DNA of 64,000 nt from SpSt-501 sp037481615 (GTDB lineage Bacteria; Desulfobacterota; Desulfobacteria; Desulfobacterales; SpSt-501), in assembly GCA_037481615.1 (NCBI GenBank), contig JBBFLI010000019.1; one strand, written 5' to 3'. This document shows, one piece after another, positions 33,450 through 42,851 of the stretch (position 1 is its first letter; each line of letters starts with the position of its first letter). The position numbers were made by a program, and so were the translations under genes. Below the pieces are notes generated by a model that did no database searches, had not been told where the DNA came from, and saw nothing but the letters and a program-made list of their open reading frames with translations.

Positions 33450-34792
33450 TCGAGGTCCTCTGTGAAGCCTGCGGCAAGCGCTACCGCGTGGACGAGACCC
33501 GCATGAAGGGCGATGTGGCGCGGGTCGCCTGCAAGGCCTGCGGGAAGATGCTCACCGTGCGCAAACCCCGCCCCGCCGAGGAGGCGCCGCCGCCCCCCCC
33601 TCCTCCGCCGGCCGAAGCCGTCGCTGAAGTCGGAACCGAGTCCCCCGGCGCCGGATCCGAACCGGAGGCCGCGGCCGCCGCCTGGGAGGAGCCCTTTTCC
33701 GAGTCCGCCTACCCGCGGACCCGGCCCCGTTTCGGGATCTTCGGCAAGACGCTCGCCTTCATGCTGGTCGTGGGGATCGTCCCCCTCGTGCTTTTCTGGT
33801 TCGTCACCTTCCGCGAGTCCTCGGCCCGCATGCGCGCCGACGCCGAGGCGATTCTCGTCGAAGCGGGAAAGGGCCTCTCCGACCGGCTGGACGCCTGGAC
33901 GCAGTCGAACTTCGCCGTCCTGCGCATGGCGGCGGCCATGCCCGAGATCCGCTCGATGAACCGCGAGCGGCAGGAGCCGCTCTTGCGCGCCATCGCCCGC
34001 GAGTACCCCTGGATGTACCTCGTCTTCACCGTGGGGCCGGACGGGATGAACGTGGGCCGGAGCGACCGCGAGCCGCTCGTGAGCTACGCCGACCGGCAGT
34101 ATGTCAAGGACGCCCTGGCCGGGAGGCAGATGGCCTGGCAGACGGTGATCGGCCGCACCTCGAACGTGCCGGCCCTCGTGATCGCGGTGCCGGTCCGCGA
34201 AGGCGAACGCGTGACGGGGGTGATGGCCGCGGCGATCACCGTCGAGGAGATCTCGCGCCACATCACGGCCTGGAAACGGGGCGGGACGGGAAGCGCCTTT
34301 CTCCTGGACGAGCAGGGATTCGTCATCGCCCACCCCGCCAGGCACCGCGTGCAGCGGCGCGAAAACCTCGAAAGCCATCCCCTCATCGCCGAGTTCCGCA
34401 AAAAAGGCTGGACGACGCTCACCGCCTCCTTCACGGACGAAACCGGACGGCCGCAGCTCGGGCACGCACGCAAGACCGGCCTCGGCTGGGTGCTCGCGCT
34501 CGCGCAGGAGGAGGCCGAGGTCTTCGAGGCCCTGAGCCTGCTGCGGCATTTCGCCTACGCGCTGCTCGCCATCACCGCGCTTCTCGCCGCGGTGGTCGCC
34601 TGGTTCGCCGCGCGCGGTCTGATCCGGCCGATCCTCCAGCTGACCCAGGCGGCCGAGCGGATGAGTCTCGGCGATCTCGACGTGAAGATCGACGTGCGCT
34701 CCGCGGACGAGATCGGGATCCTCGCCCTGGCGATCGAGCGGCTGCAGACGAGCCTGGCGCTCGCGATCCAACGGCTGAAGAAGAAACGCTGA
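33446..34792 (+). CDS. Zinc-ribbon, dCache and HAMP membrane sensor without output domain
   Basis: The 448-residue protein starts with a cytoplasmic zinc ribbon (MJ0042-type: CEACGKRY and CKACGKML), a Pro/Ala-rich linker, a transmembrane helix (about 101-121), a large extracytoplasmic dCache domain (YPWMYLVFTVGPDG, YADRQYVKDALAG, GTGSAFLLDEQGFVIAHP), a second transmembrane helix (about 376-396) and a HAMP domain (RPILQLTQAAERMSLGDLDV) ending in a short helix at residue 448. No kinase, methyl-accepting or cyclic-di-GMP domain follows, so the signal must pass to a partner, perhaps the two small proteins encoded upstream with which it is translationally coupled. Confidence 0.85.
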   Translation: MIEVLCEACGKRYRVDETRMKGDVARVACKACGKMLTVRKPRPAEEAPPPPPPPPAEAVAEVGTESPGAGSEPEAAAAAWEEPFSESAYPRTRPRFGIFGKTLAFMLVVGIVPLVLFWFVTFRESSARMRADAEAILVEAGKGLSDRLDAWTQSNFAVLRMAAAMPEIRSMNRERQEPLLRAIAREYPWMYLVFTVGPDGMNVGRSDREPLVSYADRQYVKDALAGRQMAWQTVIGRTSNVPALVIAVPVREGERVTGVMAAAITVEEISRHITAWKRGGTGSAFLLDEQGFVIAHPARHRVQRRENLESHPLIAEFRKKGWTTLTASFTDETGRPQLGHARKTGLGWVLALAQEEAEVFEALSLLRHFAYALLAITALLAAVVAWFAARGLIRPILQLTQAAERMSLGDLDVKIDVRSADEIGILALAIERLQTSLALAIQRLKKKR

Positions 34793-34796
34793 AACC

Positions 34797-36779
34797 TCAC
34801 GGCCAGGAGCCGTCCCAGTTGAAGCGCCCGGGACGGCTCTTCAGGCGCACCCCCGGCGGGACGGGCTCCGCAAGCTCGACGAACAGGCAATAGCCCGCGC
34901 GCCGAAGCCCTTCCCGCTCCGCCCGCAGATCGAGCTGCCAGTTGGGATAGACCCAGGTAAGCCCGCCCCGCCGCACGAACCAGGCCTCCTCGCCTTTCGG
35001 GCTGCGGAAGGCCCTCTCCGGCGCGAGCGCGGGGGGCGAAATGCGAGAGACGCAGAGCGGCCAGAGCCCGGCGATCACGATGCCGAGCGGAAGCGGACTG
35101 CGCCGCGGCAGAGAAAGCGCCTCGGCCTTGGGCAGTTCCGGGGAGACGATCGCGCCCGAAAAACCGAGCCCGGCGGCCACCTCGAGCGCCAGGGGGTTGG
35201 CGAGGTTGCAGAAGGGTCCGGCCCAGAGGGAAAGCCCCAAGCCCTCTGGCGGGAACAGCGCGACCTGCCAGGGGGCGTTCAAGACGAAGCTGCGGAAGCC
35301 GCGGTCGAGAAGAACTTCCAGCGCCCCCCGCAGACCCGCCTCCTCATCGGGGAAGAGAACCGGCGGCAGCCAGGGCCGGAATCGTGCGGGGTCGACCCCT
35401 TCCCAGAGGCCGAGATCGGCGTCATCGAGCCAGGCCCCGCCGCCCTTCCCGCGACCGGCGGGGCGCGGGGTGCGGGAGACGATCTCCTCCCGGGCCTTTC
35501 CCGGCTTCAGGTTTCCCGGAGCCTGCGGCAGCCTGACCCGGAAATCGGAAGCAGGCAGGGGAGCGCTTTCCCCGGGGAGCTTCTCCTCCAGAGCGGCGAT
35601 CGCCTGCCTCAACCCTTCCTCGCGGCGGTCGATCAGGAAAACGGGGGTCCCCCGCGCCGCAGCCGGCCCATCGCCTGCCGGCAAGACGAGCCTTCCGCCT
35701 GCGGGAAGGGTGCGGCCGACACGCTCGAGGCGGTGGCCCGCCGTGTCCTCGAAGCCGATGCGCAGCAGATCACCGGGAAGGAGCGCGATCCGCGGGTTGA
35801 AATAGAGCCTTCCGGGTGGGCCCTTGAGCACTCCCAGAAACAGGCCCGACCCCGTGCGGCCGTCGGCGGGCACGGGGTTTTGCGGCCGCTGGGGGAGAAA
35901 GAAGAAATGCGTCCCCGGCCGCCCGAGCGCAAGCGAAAGAAGCCCGCGCGCCTCGCGCTGGGCGAGACGGTCGCCCGCGTGGTCGCGGATCAACCGGTAG
36001 GCCGAGACCGTTGCGTGCACGTAGTGCGGGCCTTTTTTCCTCCCCTCGATCTTCCAGGCGCGGACCTGCGGCAGGGTGAGCAGCACCTTGGCGAGGACCT
36101 CGAGCTCGAGATCGAGGCAGGAGAAATGCCGCGCCGCAGCCCCCCGCCCCTGCCGGTAAAGGCGGCGGCAGGGCTGTACGCAGCGGCCCCGCAGGCCGCT
36201 CTTCCCGCCGAGGTAACTGCTCCAGTAACAGCGCCCCGAGACCCCGTAGCAGAGGGCCCCCTGGACGAAGACCTCGAGCCCGAGGCGCGGCGGGCAGGCC
36301 GCCGCCGCAAGCCGGATTTCGTCGATCGTGAGCTCGCGCGGCAGGACGACCGCGTCCGCGGGAAGCCTGCGGGCGAGAAAGGAGAGCGCCGCGGCGAAGC
36401 TCACGTTGGCGAGCGTGGACCAGTGGACCTCGCCCTGGAAGCCCGCCTGCCGCAGAAGCGGGGCGAGCGCGAGGTCCTGGACGATCACCCCGTCGGGCCG
36501 GACGAAGCGGCCCAGCCGCTCGAGGACACTGCCGACGGGCCCGAGCTCGGAGGACGCAAGCAGCGTGTTCAGGGTGACGAAAACACGCGCCCCCTCGCCG
36601 CGGGCCAGGGCGACGAGATCCCGGAGCTCCCCCAGGCCGAAGTTTCGCGCCTCCATGCGCGCCGAGAAGGCTTTGAGCCCGCAGTAGATCCCGTCCGCGC
36701 CCGCGGCGAGCGCGGCAAGAAACGCCTCCCGGCTCCCCGCCGGGGCGAGAATCAGGGGTCTGAGGGCGGGAGGGGTCAT
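34797..36779 (-). CDS. Peptidase U32 family protein
   Basis: A 660-residue protein with the U32 core: LAPAGSREAFLAALAAGADG, IYCGLKAFSARMEARNF, a VFVTLNT strand and the cysteine signature CYGVSGRCYWSSYLGGKSGLRG with following RCVQPCRR, which probably holds an iron-sulfur cluster as in RlhA/TrhP. The family includes tRNA and rRNA hydroxylation enzymes and collagenase-like proteins, so a true protease role is not implied. The second half has no recognised name. ATG 36779; convergent with the Cache sensor (4 bases between stops). Confidence 0.87.
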   Translation of the reverse strand: MTPPALRPLILAPAGSREAFLAALAAGADGIYCGLKAFSARMEARNFGLGELRDLVALARGEGARVFVTLNTLLASSELGPVGSVLERLGRFVRPDGVIVQDLALAPLLRQAGFQGEVHWSTLANVSFAAALSFLARRLPADAVVLPRELTIDEIRLAAAACPPRLGLEVFVQGALCYGVSGRCYWSSYLGGKSGLRGRCVQPCRRLYRQGRGAAARHFSCLDLELEVLAKVLLTLPQVRAWKIEGRKKGPHYVHATVSAYRLIRDHAGDRLAQREARGLLSLALGRPGTHFFFLPQRPQNPVPADGRTGSGLFLGVLKGPPGRLYFNPRIALLPGDLLRIGFEDTAGHRLERVGRTLPAGGRLVLPAGDGPAAARGTPVFLIDRREEGLRQAIAALEEKLPGESAPLPASDFRVRLPQAPGNLKPGKAREEIVSRTPRPAGRGKGGGAWLDDADLGLWEGVDPARFRPWLPPVLFPDEEAGLRGALEVLLDRGFRSFVLNAPWQVALFPPEGLGLSLWAGPFCNLANPLALEVAAGLGFSGAIVSPELPKAEALSLPRRSPLPLGIVIAGLWPLCVSRISPPALAPERAFRSPKGEEAWFVRRGGLTWVYPNWQLDLRAEREGLRRAGYCLFVELAEPVPPGVRLKSRPGRFNWDGSWP

Positions 36780-36826
36780 CGGGGAGCCGTTTTCCCGCGG
36801 CGGCCGGCGAATGTCAAATCGGCGTT

Positions 36827-36854
36827 TTGACCGCCGACCCGGCTGTGGTATGCT
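36827..36854 (+). promoter_or_regulatory. sigma-70 promoter for the ATP sulfurylase/APS kinase gene
   Basis: TTGACC (36827-36832), 16-base spacer, TATGCT (36849-36854). It overlaps the in-frame ATG at 36850, which supports the downstream start at 36898. Confidence 0.6.
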
Positions 36855-36897
36855 TACGGATTCCAGGAAACCCCTTGACCGAGGATCGAAGACGCCC

Positions 36898-38613
36898 ATG
36901 GCGGCAACCGAAAGCCCATCCCGCGACCCCATGCCGAGCGCCGGCTTGCTTGCGACCCCCGAGCGCGCGGCGCTCTTGAAGCAGATCGCGACCCGCTTGC
37001 CGGACATCACCCTGAACGACCGCCAGCTCTGCGATCTGGAACTCCTGGCGACCGGGGCCTTCGGCCCGCTTCGCGGCTTCATGACCCGCGCCGACTACGA
37101 GCCGGTCCTCGACCGCATGCGCCTGAAGGACGGGACCCTCTGGCCGATCCCGATCTGCCTCGACGTCCCCGAGGTGCTCGCGCGCAAGCTCGAGGCCGGC
37201 CAGTCGGCGGCGCTGCGCGACCCCGAGGGGGTGCTGCTGGCGATCCTGCACATCGAGGATCTTTGGCCGGTCGACCGCCGCCGCGAGGCCGTCCTCGTCT
37301 ACGGCACCGAGGACACCTCCCACCCGGGGGCCGAGTACCTGCTCCACCGCACGGGGGATTTCTACGTCGGCGGGAGCCTCGAGGTGGCCAGCCTGCCCGT
37401 TCATTACGACTTCCGCTCGCTCCGGCTCACCCCGGCCGAGGTGCGCGCGGCCGCGCGGAAGCTCAACTGGAAACGCATGGCGGGCTTCGTCACCGAAAAC
37501 CCGATCCACCGGCCGCAGTTCGAGATGACGATCCGCGCCATGCGCGAGGCGCGGGCGAATCTGCTGCTCCTTCCGGTCGCAGGCATGACCAAGCCCGGCG
37601 ACTTCGACCATTACACGCGGGTGCGCTGCTACCGCCAGGTCGCCCGTCACTACCCCCCGGATGCCTACCTCCTGAACCTCCTGCCGCTCGCGATGCGCCT
37701 CTCGGGGCCGCGCGAGGCGATTCTCCACGCCATCGTCTGCCGCAATTTCGGCTGCACGCATTTCATCGCCGGCCGCGACCACGCCGGCCCCGGCTGCGAC
37801 CCGAACGGAAAGCCCTACTACGGAAGCGACGATGCCTGCCGCGTGCTCGAGGCCCATGCCGCCGACATCGGAATCGAGATCGTCTCCTTCCCGGAGATGG
37901 TCTACCTCCCCTTCGAGGACGAGTTCCGGCCCGTGGACCAGGTGCCGCCCGGAGTGCAGAGCATCTCGCTCTCCGGCACCGACATCCGCCGCCGCGTGCG
38001 CGAAGGCAGGCGCATCCCGGACTGGGCGACCTTCCCCGAGGTCGTCTCCGAGCTCGAAAAGGCCTACCCGCCTCCCGGCAGGCAGGGCTTCACGATCTTC
38101 ATGACCGGGCTCTCCGGGGCCGGCAAATCGACGATCGCGCGCATTCTCTATGCGAAGTTCCTCGAGCGCGGCGACCGGCCGGTGACCCTCCTCGACGGCG
38201 ACATCGTGCGCCAGCACCTCTCGAGCGAGCTTTCCTTTTCGAAGGAGCACCGCGACGTGAACGTGCGCCGCATCGGCTTCGTCGCCTCCGAGATCACCAA
38301 GAACCGGGGCATCGCCATCTGCGCGCCGATCGCCCCCTACGCGAAGACCCGCCTCGAGGTGCGCCGCATGGTCGAGGCCTACGGCGGCTTCGTCGAGGTC
38401 CACGTCGCCACCCCTCTTTCCGTCTGCGAAAGCCGCGACAGAAAGGGGATGTACGCCAAGGCGCGGGCGGGCCTGATCAAGGGCTACACCGGGATCGACG
38501 ACCCCTACGAGGAACCCGAGTCCCCCGAGGTGCGGGTCGACACGAGCGCCATCACCCCGGACGAGGCCGCCCAGGAGATCCTCCTCTACCTCGGCCAGCG
38601 GGGCTTCATCTGA
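36898..38613 (+). CDS. ATP sulfurylase-like/APS kinase fusion
   Basis: 571 residues. Residues 1-390 have the ATP sulfurylase fold (PRLGFMTRADYE-like start, AGRDHAGPG, SGTDIRRRVREGR), and residues 395-571 an APS kinase with P-loop GLSGAGKSTIA, DGDIVRQHL, and the RDRKGMYAKARAG and GIDDPYEEP blocks. The kinase half looks intact. In the sulfurylase half the catalytic QTRNPxHxxH box is altered to VTENPIHRPQ, so the essential Arg and second His are missing; it may be inactive, regulatory or have another substrate. PAPS from the kinase is normally used for sulfation or assimilation. It sits just upstream of galE. ATG 36898 is supported by the promoter position. Confidence 0.88.
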   Translation: MAATESPSRDPMPSAGLLATPERAALLKQIATRLPDITLNDRQLCDLELLATGAFGPLRGFMTRADYEPVLDRMRLKDGTLWPIPICLDVPEVLARKLEAGQSAALRDPEGVLLAILHIEDLWPVDRRREAVLVYGTEDTSHPGAEYLLHRTGDFYVGGSLEVASLPVHYDFRSLRLTPAEVRAAARKLNWKRMAGFVTENPIHRPQFEMTIRAMREARANLLLLPVAGMTKPGDFDHYTRVRCYRQVARHYPPDAYLLNLLPLAMRLSGPREAILHAIVCRNFGCTHFIAGRDHAGPGCDPNGKPYYGSDDACRVLEAHAADIGIEIVSFPEMVYLPFEDEFRPVDQVPPGVQSISLSGTDIRRRVREGRRIPDWATFPEVVSELEKAYPPPGRQGFTIFMTGLSGAGKSTIARILYAKFLERGDRPVTLLDGDIVRQHLSSELSFSKEHRDVNVRRIGFVASEITKNRGIAICAPIAPYAKTRLEVRRMVEAYGGFVEVHVATPLSVCESRDRKGMYAKARAGLIKGYTGIDDPYEEPESPEVRVDTSAITPDEAAQEILLYLGQRGFI

Positions 38614-38713
38614 CCGGGATCCTTCAAGAAATCGGCGCTCCCGGGCGATAAGGGAAAAGAGCGGGCGGCCGCCCCGGGGACCCGGCGGCTGCAACAGACG
38701 ATCCGGACGGGAT

Positions 38714-39706
38714 ATGGACGTTCTGGTCACGGGGGGAGCGGGCTACATCGGCGCCCACACCTGCAAGCGGCTCTGCGAACGCCGCCATCGGCCGGTCGTC
38801 TTCGACAACCTCTCCTCGGGCCGGCGGGATTTCGTGCGCTGGGGTGAGCTCATCCGCGGCGACACCCGAAGCCCGGAGGATCTCGCCGCCTGCTTCGCCG
38901 GCCGGCGTTTCGAGGCGGTGATGCACTTCGCGGCCTTGATCGAGGTCGGCGAATCGGTCGCCGCCCCTTTGAAATACTTTGAAAACAACGTCGGGGGGAC
39001 GGTTGCGCTGCTGCAGGCGGCGCTGGCCCACGGCGTGAGGATCTTCGTCTTTTCTTCCTCGGCCGCGGTCTACGGCGACCCGGAAAAGATCCCCATCCCC
39101 GAGGGGCACCCCACCCGGCCGAAGAGCCCTTACGGACGGAGCAAGGCCATGGTCGAGGAAATCCTCGCCGACTGCGGCCGGGCGCACGGGCTCCGCTGGG
39201 CGGCGCTGCGCTACTTCAACGCCGCCGGCGCCGACCCGGGGGGAGCGATCGGGGAGCAGCACGAACCCGAATCGCACCTCATCCCGCGGCTCCTCGAGGC
39301 GGCGGACGCCGGCGCGGCCGTCTCCGTTTACGGCACGGATTACCCCACGGCGGACGGCACCTGCATCCGCGACTACATCCACGTGAACGACCTGGCCGAG
39401 GCCCACGTGCTCGCCCTCGAGCACCTGGCGGCAGGCGGGGAAAGCGCGGCCTTCAACCTGGGGCTCGGGCGCGGCTGGTCGGTGCGCGAAGTCGCCGCCG
39501 CCGTGGAAAAGGTGACCGGGAGAAAACTCGATCTCCGCGAGGCGCCGCGGCGGCCCGGGGACCCGGCGGTGCTGGTCGCCGACACCGGCCGGGCCGGGGA
39601 GAGGCTCGGCTGGAGGGCGGAAGTGACCGAACTCGAGGCGATCGTGAAAACGGCCTGGGGCTGGCACCGAAACCGCCCGCGGGCCGCGGGCGGATCGGGG
39701 AGTTGA
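38714..39706 (+). CDS. galE: UDP-glucose 4-epimerase
   Basis: The 330-residue extended short-chain dehydrogenase has the NAD motif GGAGYIGAHT, catalytic YGRSKAM (YxxxK), SSSAAVYGDP and LRYFNAAGADPGG, and CIRDYIHVNDLAEAH: all GalE hallmarks. It supplies UDP-galactose for polysaccharide synthesis. The stop codon overlaps the region before prsR by sharing TTGA, suggesting coupling of sugar supply to EPS regulation. Confidence 0.94.
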   Translation: MDVLVTGGAGYIGAHTCKRLCERRHRPVVFDNLSSGRRDFVRWGELIRGDTRSPEDLAACFAGRRFEAVMHFAALIEVGESVAAPLKYFENNVGGTVALLQAALAHGVRIFVFSSSAAVYGDPEKIPIPEGHPTRPKSPYGRSKAMVEEILADCGRAHGLRWAALRYFNAAGADPGGAIGEQHEPESHLIPRLLEAADAGAAVSVYGTDYPTADGTCIRDYIHVNDLAEAHVLALEHLAAGGESAAFNLGLGRGWSVREVAAAVEKVTGRKLDLREAPRRPGDPAVLVADTGRAGERLGWRAEVTELEAIVKTAWGWHRNRPRAAGGSGS

Positions 39707-39711
39707 CGCCG

Positions 39712-41091
39712 ATGCCCCGCCGCATCCTCATCGTCGGCGACCTCGCAGGGGCAGAGAGCGCCTTTGCCGATGCGCTCGCCCGCGGGTTCACCGTGAGCTT
39801 CGCCGCAAACCTCCTCGACGCCGAAAAACGCCTGGCGAAGGAGGAGGCGGCGCTCCTCATCCTCGACCTGCCGCCCGCGGGAGAGCCGGTCGAGGACCTG
39901 CTGCACCGCGCCCGGCAGATCGCCCCCGGCATCCCCGTCTTTGCGACCGCCCCCGGCGCCGACCCCGAATGGATCGTGCGCGCGGTCAAGGCCGGCGCGG
40001 CGGACTTCGTCAGCCGCCCCATCGCCGCGGAGAAGCTTCTGCTTTCGGTCGAGCGCGCGCTCGAGAACCGCTCGCTCAAAAACGAGATCGACTACCTTCG
40101 CCGCGAGCAGGACGTGGTCTACGACACCGACCGCATCATCGCCGTGAGCCCGGCGATGCAGAAGGTGACGGCCGAGATCCGCAGACTCGCCCGGACCGAG
40201 TCCACGATCCTGATCACCGGCGAGACCGGCACGGGCAAGAGCTTCGTCTCCGGGAACATCCACTTCAACAGCCCGCGCCGCAGCCGCCCCTTCGTCAAGG
40301 TGAACTGCGCGAACATCCCGGAGACGCTCCTCGAAAGCGAGCTCTTCGGCCATGAAAAAGGCGCCTTCACCGGCGCCGACAAGACCCGCATCGGCCGCTT
40401 CGAACAGGCCCACGGGGGGACGATCTTTCTGGACGAGTTCTGCGAGCTCGGCCCGGGCCTGCAGGCGAAGCTCCTTCGCGTGCTCGAGGACCGGAGCTTC
40501 GAGCGCCTGGGCGGGAACCGCACGATCGAGGCCGATGTGCGCGTGATCGCGGCGACCAACCGCGACATCGAGGCGCTCGTAGGCGAGGGGCGCTTCCGGG
40601 AGGATCTCTACTACCGGATCAACGTCCTGCGCATCCACATCCCGCCGCTTCGCGAGCGAAGGGAAGACATCGAGCCCCTCGCGCGGTATCTTCTGGGGAA
40701 AATCGGGCGCCAGCTCAAGAAAACGGCCGCAGGTTTCTCCGAGGAGGCGATGGCGAGATTGAAAGAGTACGACTGGCCGGGGAACATCCGCCAGCTCGCC
40801 AACACGATCGAGCGCGCGCTGCTCGTCGCCGAAGGGCCGCGGATCGAGGTCGAGCACCTCGCCCTGCCCGAGATCCCGCGGCCCGCGGCGCGGGCGACCG
40901 CGCCCACGGCCGCGCTCCCCACGCTCCGGCTCACCGCCGAGCAGGAGCGGGCGATGATCATCCGTGCGCTCGAGGAGTCGCTCTGGATCCAGAAGGACGC
41001 GGCAAAAAAACTCGGGATCTCCCCGCGCGCGCTCAACTACCGCGTGCGCCGCCTGGGGATCGCCCACCCCCGCTGGCGCAAGAACCGCTGA
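39712..41091 (+). CDS. prsR: PrsR, PEP-CTERM-box sigma-54 response regulator
   Basis: The 459-residue NtrC-like activator has a receiver-like domain (Asp52 in LLILDLPPAG, but the usual acidic pair is reduced to VGD), AAA domain with Walker A GETGTGKS (170-177), the sigma-54 contact loop GAFTGA (217-222), IFLDEFCEL, and a Fis-type helix-turn-helix (KDAAKKLGISPRALNYRVRRLG). The absence of a close histidine kinase, presence of the XrtA locus and strong similarity of layout fit PrsR. ATG 39712 with GGGGAG upstream was used; the TTG at 39703 is an alternative. It is probably the activator of the sigma-54 promoters found in this window. Confidence 0.85.
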   Translation: MPRRILIVGDLAGAESAFADALARGFTVSFAANLLDAEKRLAKEEAALLILDLPPAGEPVEDLLHRARQIAPGIPVFATAPGADPEWIVRAVKAGAADFVSRPIAAEKLLLSVERALENRSLKNEIDYLRREQDVVYDTDRIIAVSPAMQKVTAEIRRLARTESTILITGETGTGKSFVSGNIHFNSPRRSRPFVKVNCANIPETLLESELFGHEKGAFTGADKTRIGRFEQAHGGTIFLDEFCELGPGLQAKLLRVLEDRSFERLGGNRTIEADVRVIAATNRDIEALVGEGRFREDLYYRINVLRIHIPPLRERREDIEPLARYLLGKIGRQLKKTAAGFSEEAMARLKEYDWPGNIRQLANTIERALLVAEGPRIEVEHLALPEIPRPAARATAPTAALPTLRLTAEQERAMIIRALEESLWIQKDAAKKLGISPRALNYRVRRLGIAHPRWRKNR

Positions 41092-42851
41092 ACCCCGGCC
41101 GCCGCGCAAAGTGCAAGGAGAGGCCCTCGCCGCAGTGCACTTCCCCCGGCGAGGACCGCAAGGATCAGGGATAGAACCGTCAAGGCGGATGCCTGCAGGC
41201 CCTTCGCGGCCGGGTTTGCGGCTTCGCCGATGAAGCATCCCCCCCCTCCGCCCGCCGCGGCCGCCCCTGAAAGGCCTTCTTCTTCCACTTCGACGATGCC
41301 CGCCGGGTCTACGATCACGCCGTTTGCAACCCCGTCGGCATCGCCCACTCCCCCGTCCCGCAGGCCCAGGGTCATCGTGCGGCGGTCGGCGGAAAACTGC
41401 GTGTAAGCCGAAAAATCGACCCAGCGCCCGTCGATCGGGTTGTACTTGTACCAGCGGCCGCGCTTCGGCACCGGAGCGGAAAAATGGAGCTTCACGGCCA
41501 CGGCGTCCCCGGGGCCGGCGACCGCGATGCGGAAATTGATCAGCCCGAAGGGCATCCGCCGCGGTTTGTCCGGCGCGTAGCCGTCCTCGCGTCCGGGGTC
41601 CTCGGATTCGATCGCCTCGATGGCGATGGCGGAGGCGCTGTCGCGGATGCTCACCCCGATCAGGACGCTTGAGCCCTCCATCCGCACCGTGCGGATGGCG
41701 CTTTCCTGCAGGTCGGGGACGCCGTTTCGATCGAGGTCGGTGGAAGCGGGCGGTTCCTGGTCGTCGGGGATGCCGTCGGCGTTCGCATCGCGCCCGCTTG
41801 CGACGGTGGAAAAGGCCGTGCAGGGCGACCAGGCCGATGCGCGGTTTCCCGTGTCGACGAACTGCGCGCGCCAGCAATACGGGGTCCCTCCCTCCAAGAT
41901 GAGCTTGGGCAGGCGGATCGCGGTGAGCGCGGTTTCGCTGGTGAAGTCGAAGACGATTTGCTCGTCCTCCTCGCGGAAGACCTGCCAGCGGGTGCGCCGG
42001 TGGGGGCTCCCGTCGGCACCGGGCCGGTAGGGGGCGGTGGTCAGCTCGGGCTGGGTGTCGACCTCTTCCCCTTCCTCCGGGTAGAGCGGCACGGGGGCGG
42101 GCGGGAAAAGAGCGGCATCTCGAGCGTCGGCGTTGTCGCCGGTCCCGTTCCCGTCGGCATCGGACCACTCGGCCGGGTCATCGGGGAAGGCGTCCTCGGC
42201 ATCGGGGACCCCGTCCCCGTCGCGGTCGAGGGGCGGCGGGGCGGGGAGAACGTTGAGCGGGGTGCAGCCCGACCAGGAGGAAAGCGCCTCCTTCGCATCC
42301 TTGGCCTGCACGCGCACGCAAAAGGACCCCGCCACGGCGAAGACGTGGGACTGACCCGGTCCGCCCCAGGTGGAAACCGTCCCGTTTCCCCAATCGAAGC
42401 GGAACTGCAGCGCATCGCCGTCCGGGTCGATTGCCGCGGCGCTGAAGGATGCCTGCGTCCCGACCGGTATTTCGGATGGCCCCGCGGGCGGCTGCGGCGT
42501 GGAGGGGGCGCGGTTTGCCGCCGGGACGGTGTGGCTCACCTCGTTCGAGTAGCCGCTCTCCGCGCCGGTGGCCGAGTAGGCCGTGGCCGCGAAATAATAC
42601 GTTTCCCCTTCCGCCAGGCCGGTCACCCGGAAGGTGGTGACTTTGCCCACGTCGAGGCGGACGGAGTAGGCGCCGCTCGCCGTGCCGTAGTGGATGCGGT
42701 AGCCCGCAAGGTCCGCCTCCGTGTTTGCATCCCAGGCGAGCGTCACCTCGGCCGCGTGCGTCCAGAGAGCGACCAGAAGCGAAACGAGCAGAAACGAAAA
42801 GAAGAGCAGATTGCGGAAAATCTTCCCGGAACGGGCATCGGCAGATCTCAT
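41037..42851 (-). CDS. Secreted choice-of-anchor U protein with fibronectin-III and thrombospondin-3 type repeats
   Basis: 604 residues. Signal peptide (LLFFSFLLVSLLVALWTHAA), an Fn3 domain (VTLAWDANTEADLAGYRI, YYFAATAYSATGAES), a PKD-like domain (DPDGDALQFRFDWGNGT), calcium-binding repeats (DRDGDGVPDAEDAFPDD) and a choice-of-anchor U domain (PFGLINFRIAVAGPG, LRDGGVGDADGVANG). The C-terminus GGGGGCFIGEAAN, hydrophobic helix and RR form a Cys-bearing sorting signal. The frame then continues about 31 residues, overlapping prsR by 55 bases, so the true end or a frameshift is unsure. The ATG 42851 is preceded by GAGG and lies 184 bases after a sigma-54 promoter. Function: probable surface-anchored structural or adhesive protein. 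Confidence 0.8.
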   Translation of the reverse strand: MRSADARSGKIFRNLLFFSFLLVSLLVALWTHAAEVTLAWDANTEADLAGYRIHYGTASGAYSVRLDVGKVTTFRVTGLAEGETYYFAATAYSATGAESGYSNEVSHTVPAANRAPSTPQPPAGPSEIPVGTQASFSAAAIDPDGDALQFRFDWGNGTVSTWGGPGQSHVFAVAGSFCVRVQAKDAKEALSSWSGCTPLNVLPAPPPLDRDGDGVPDAEDAFPDDPAEWSDADGNGTGDNADARDAALFPPAPVPLYPEEGEEVDTQPELTTAPYRPGADGSPHRRTRWQVFREEDEQIVFDFTSETALTAIRLPKLILEGGTPYCWRAQFVDTGNRASAWSPCTAFSTVASGRDANADGIPDDQEPPASTDLDRNGVPDLQESAIRTVRMEGSSVLIGVSIRDSASAIAIEAIESEDPGREDGYAPDKPRRMPFGLINFRIAVAGPGDAVAVKLHFSAPVPKRGRWYKYNPIDGRWVDFSAYTQFSADRRTMTLGLRDGGVGDADGVANGVIVDPAGIVEVEEEGLSGAAAAGGGGGCFIGEAANPAAKGLQASALTVLSLILAVLAGGSALRRGPLLALCAAAGVQRFLRQRGWAIPRRRTR

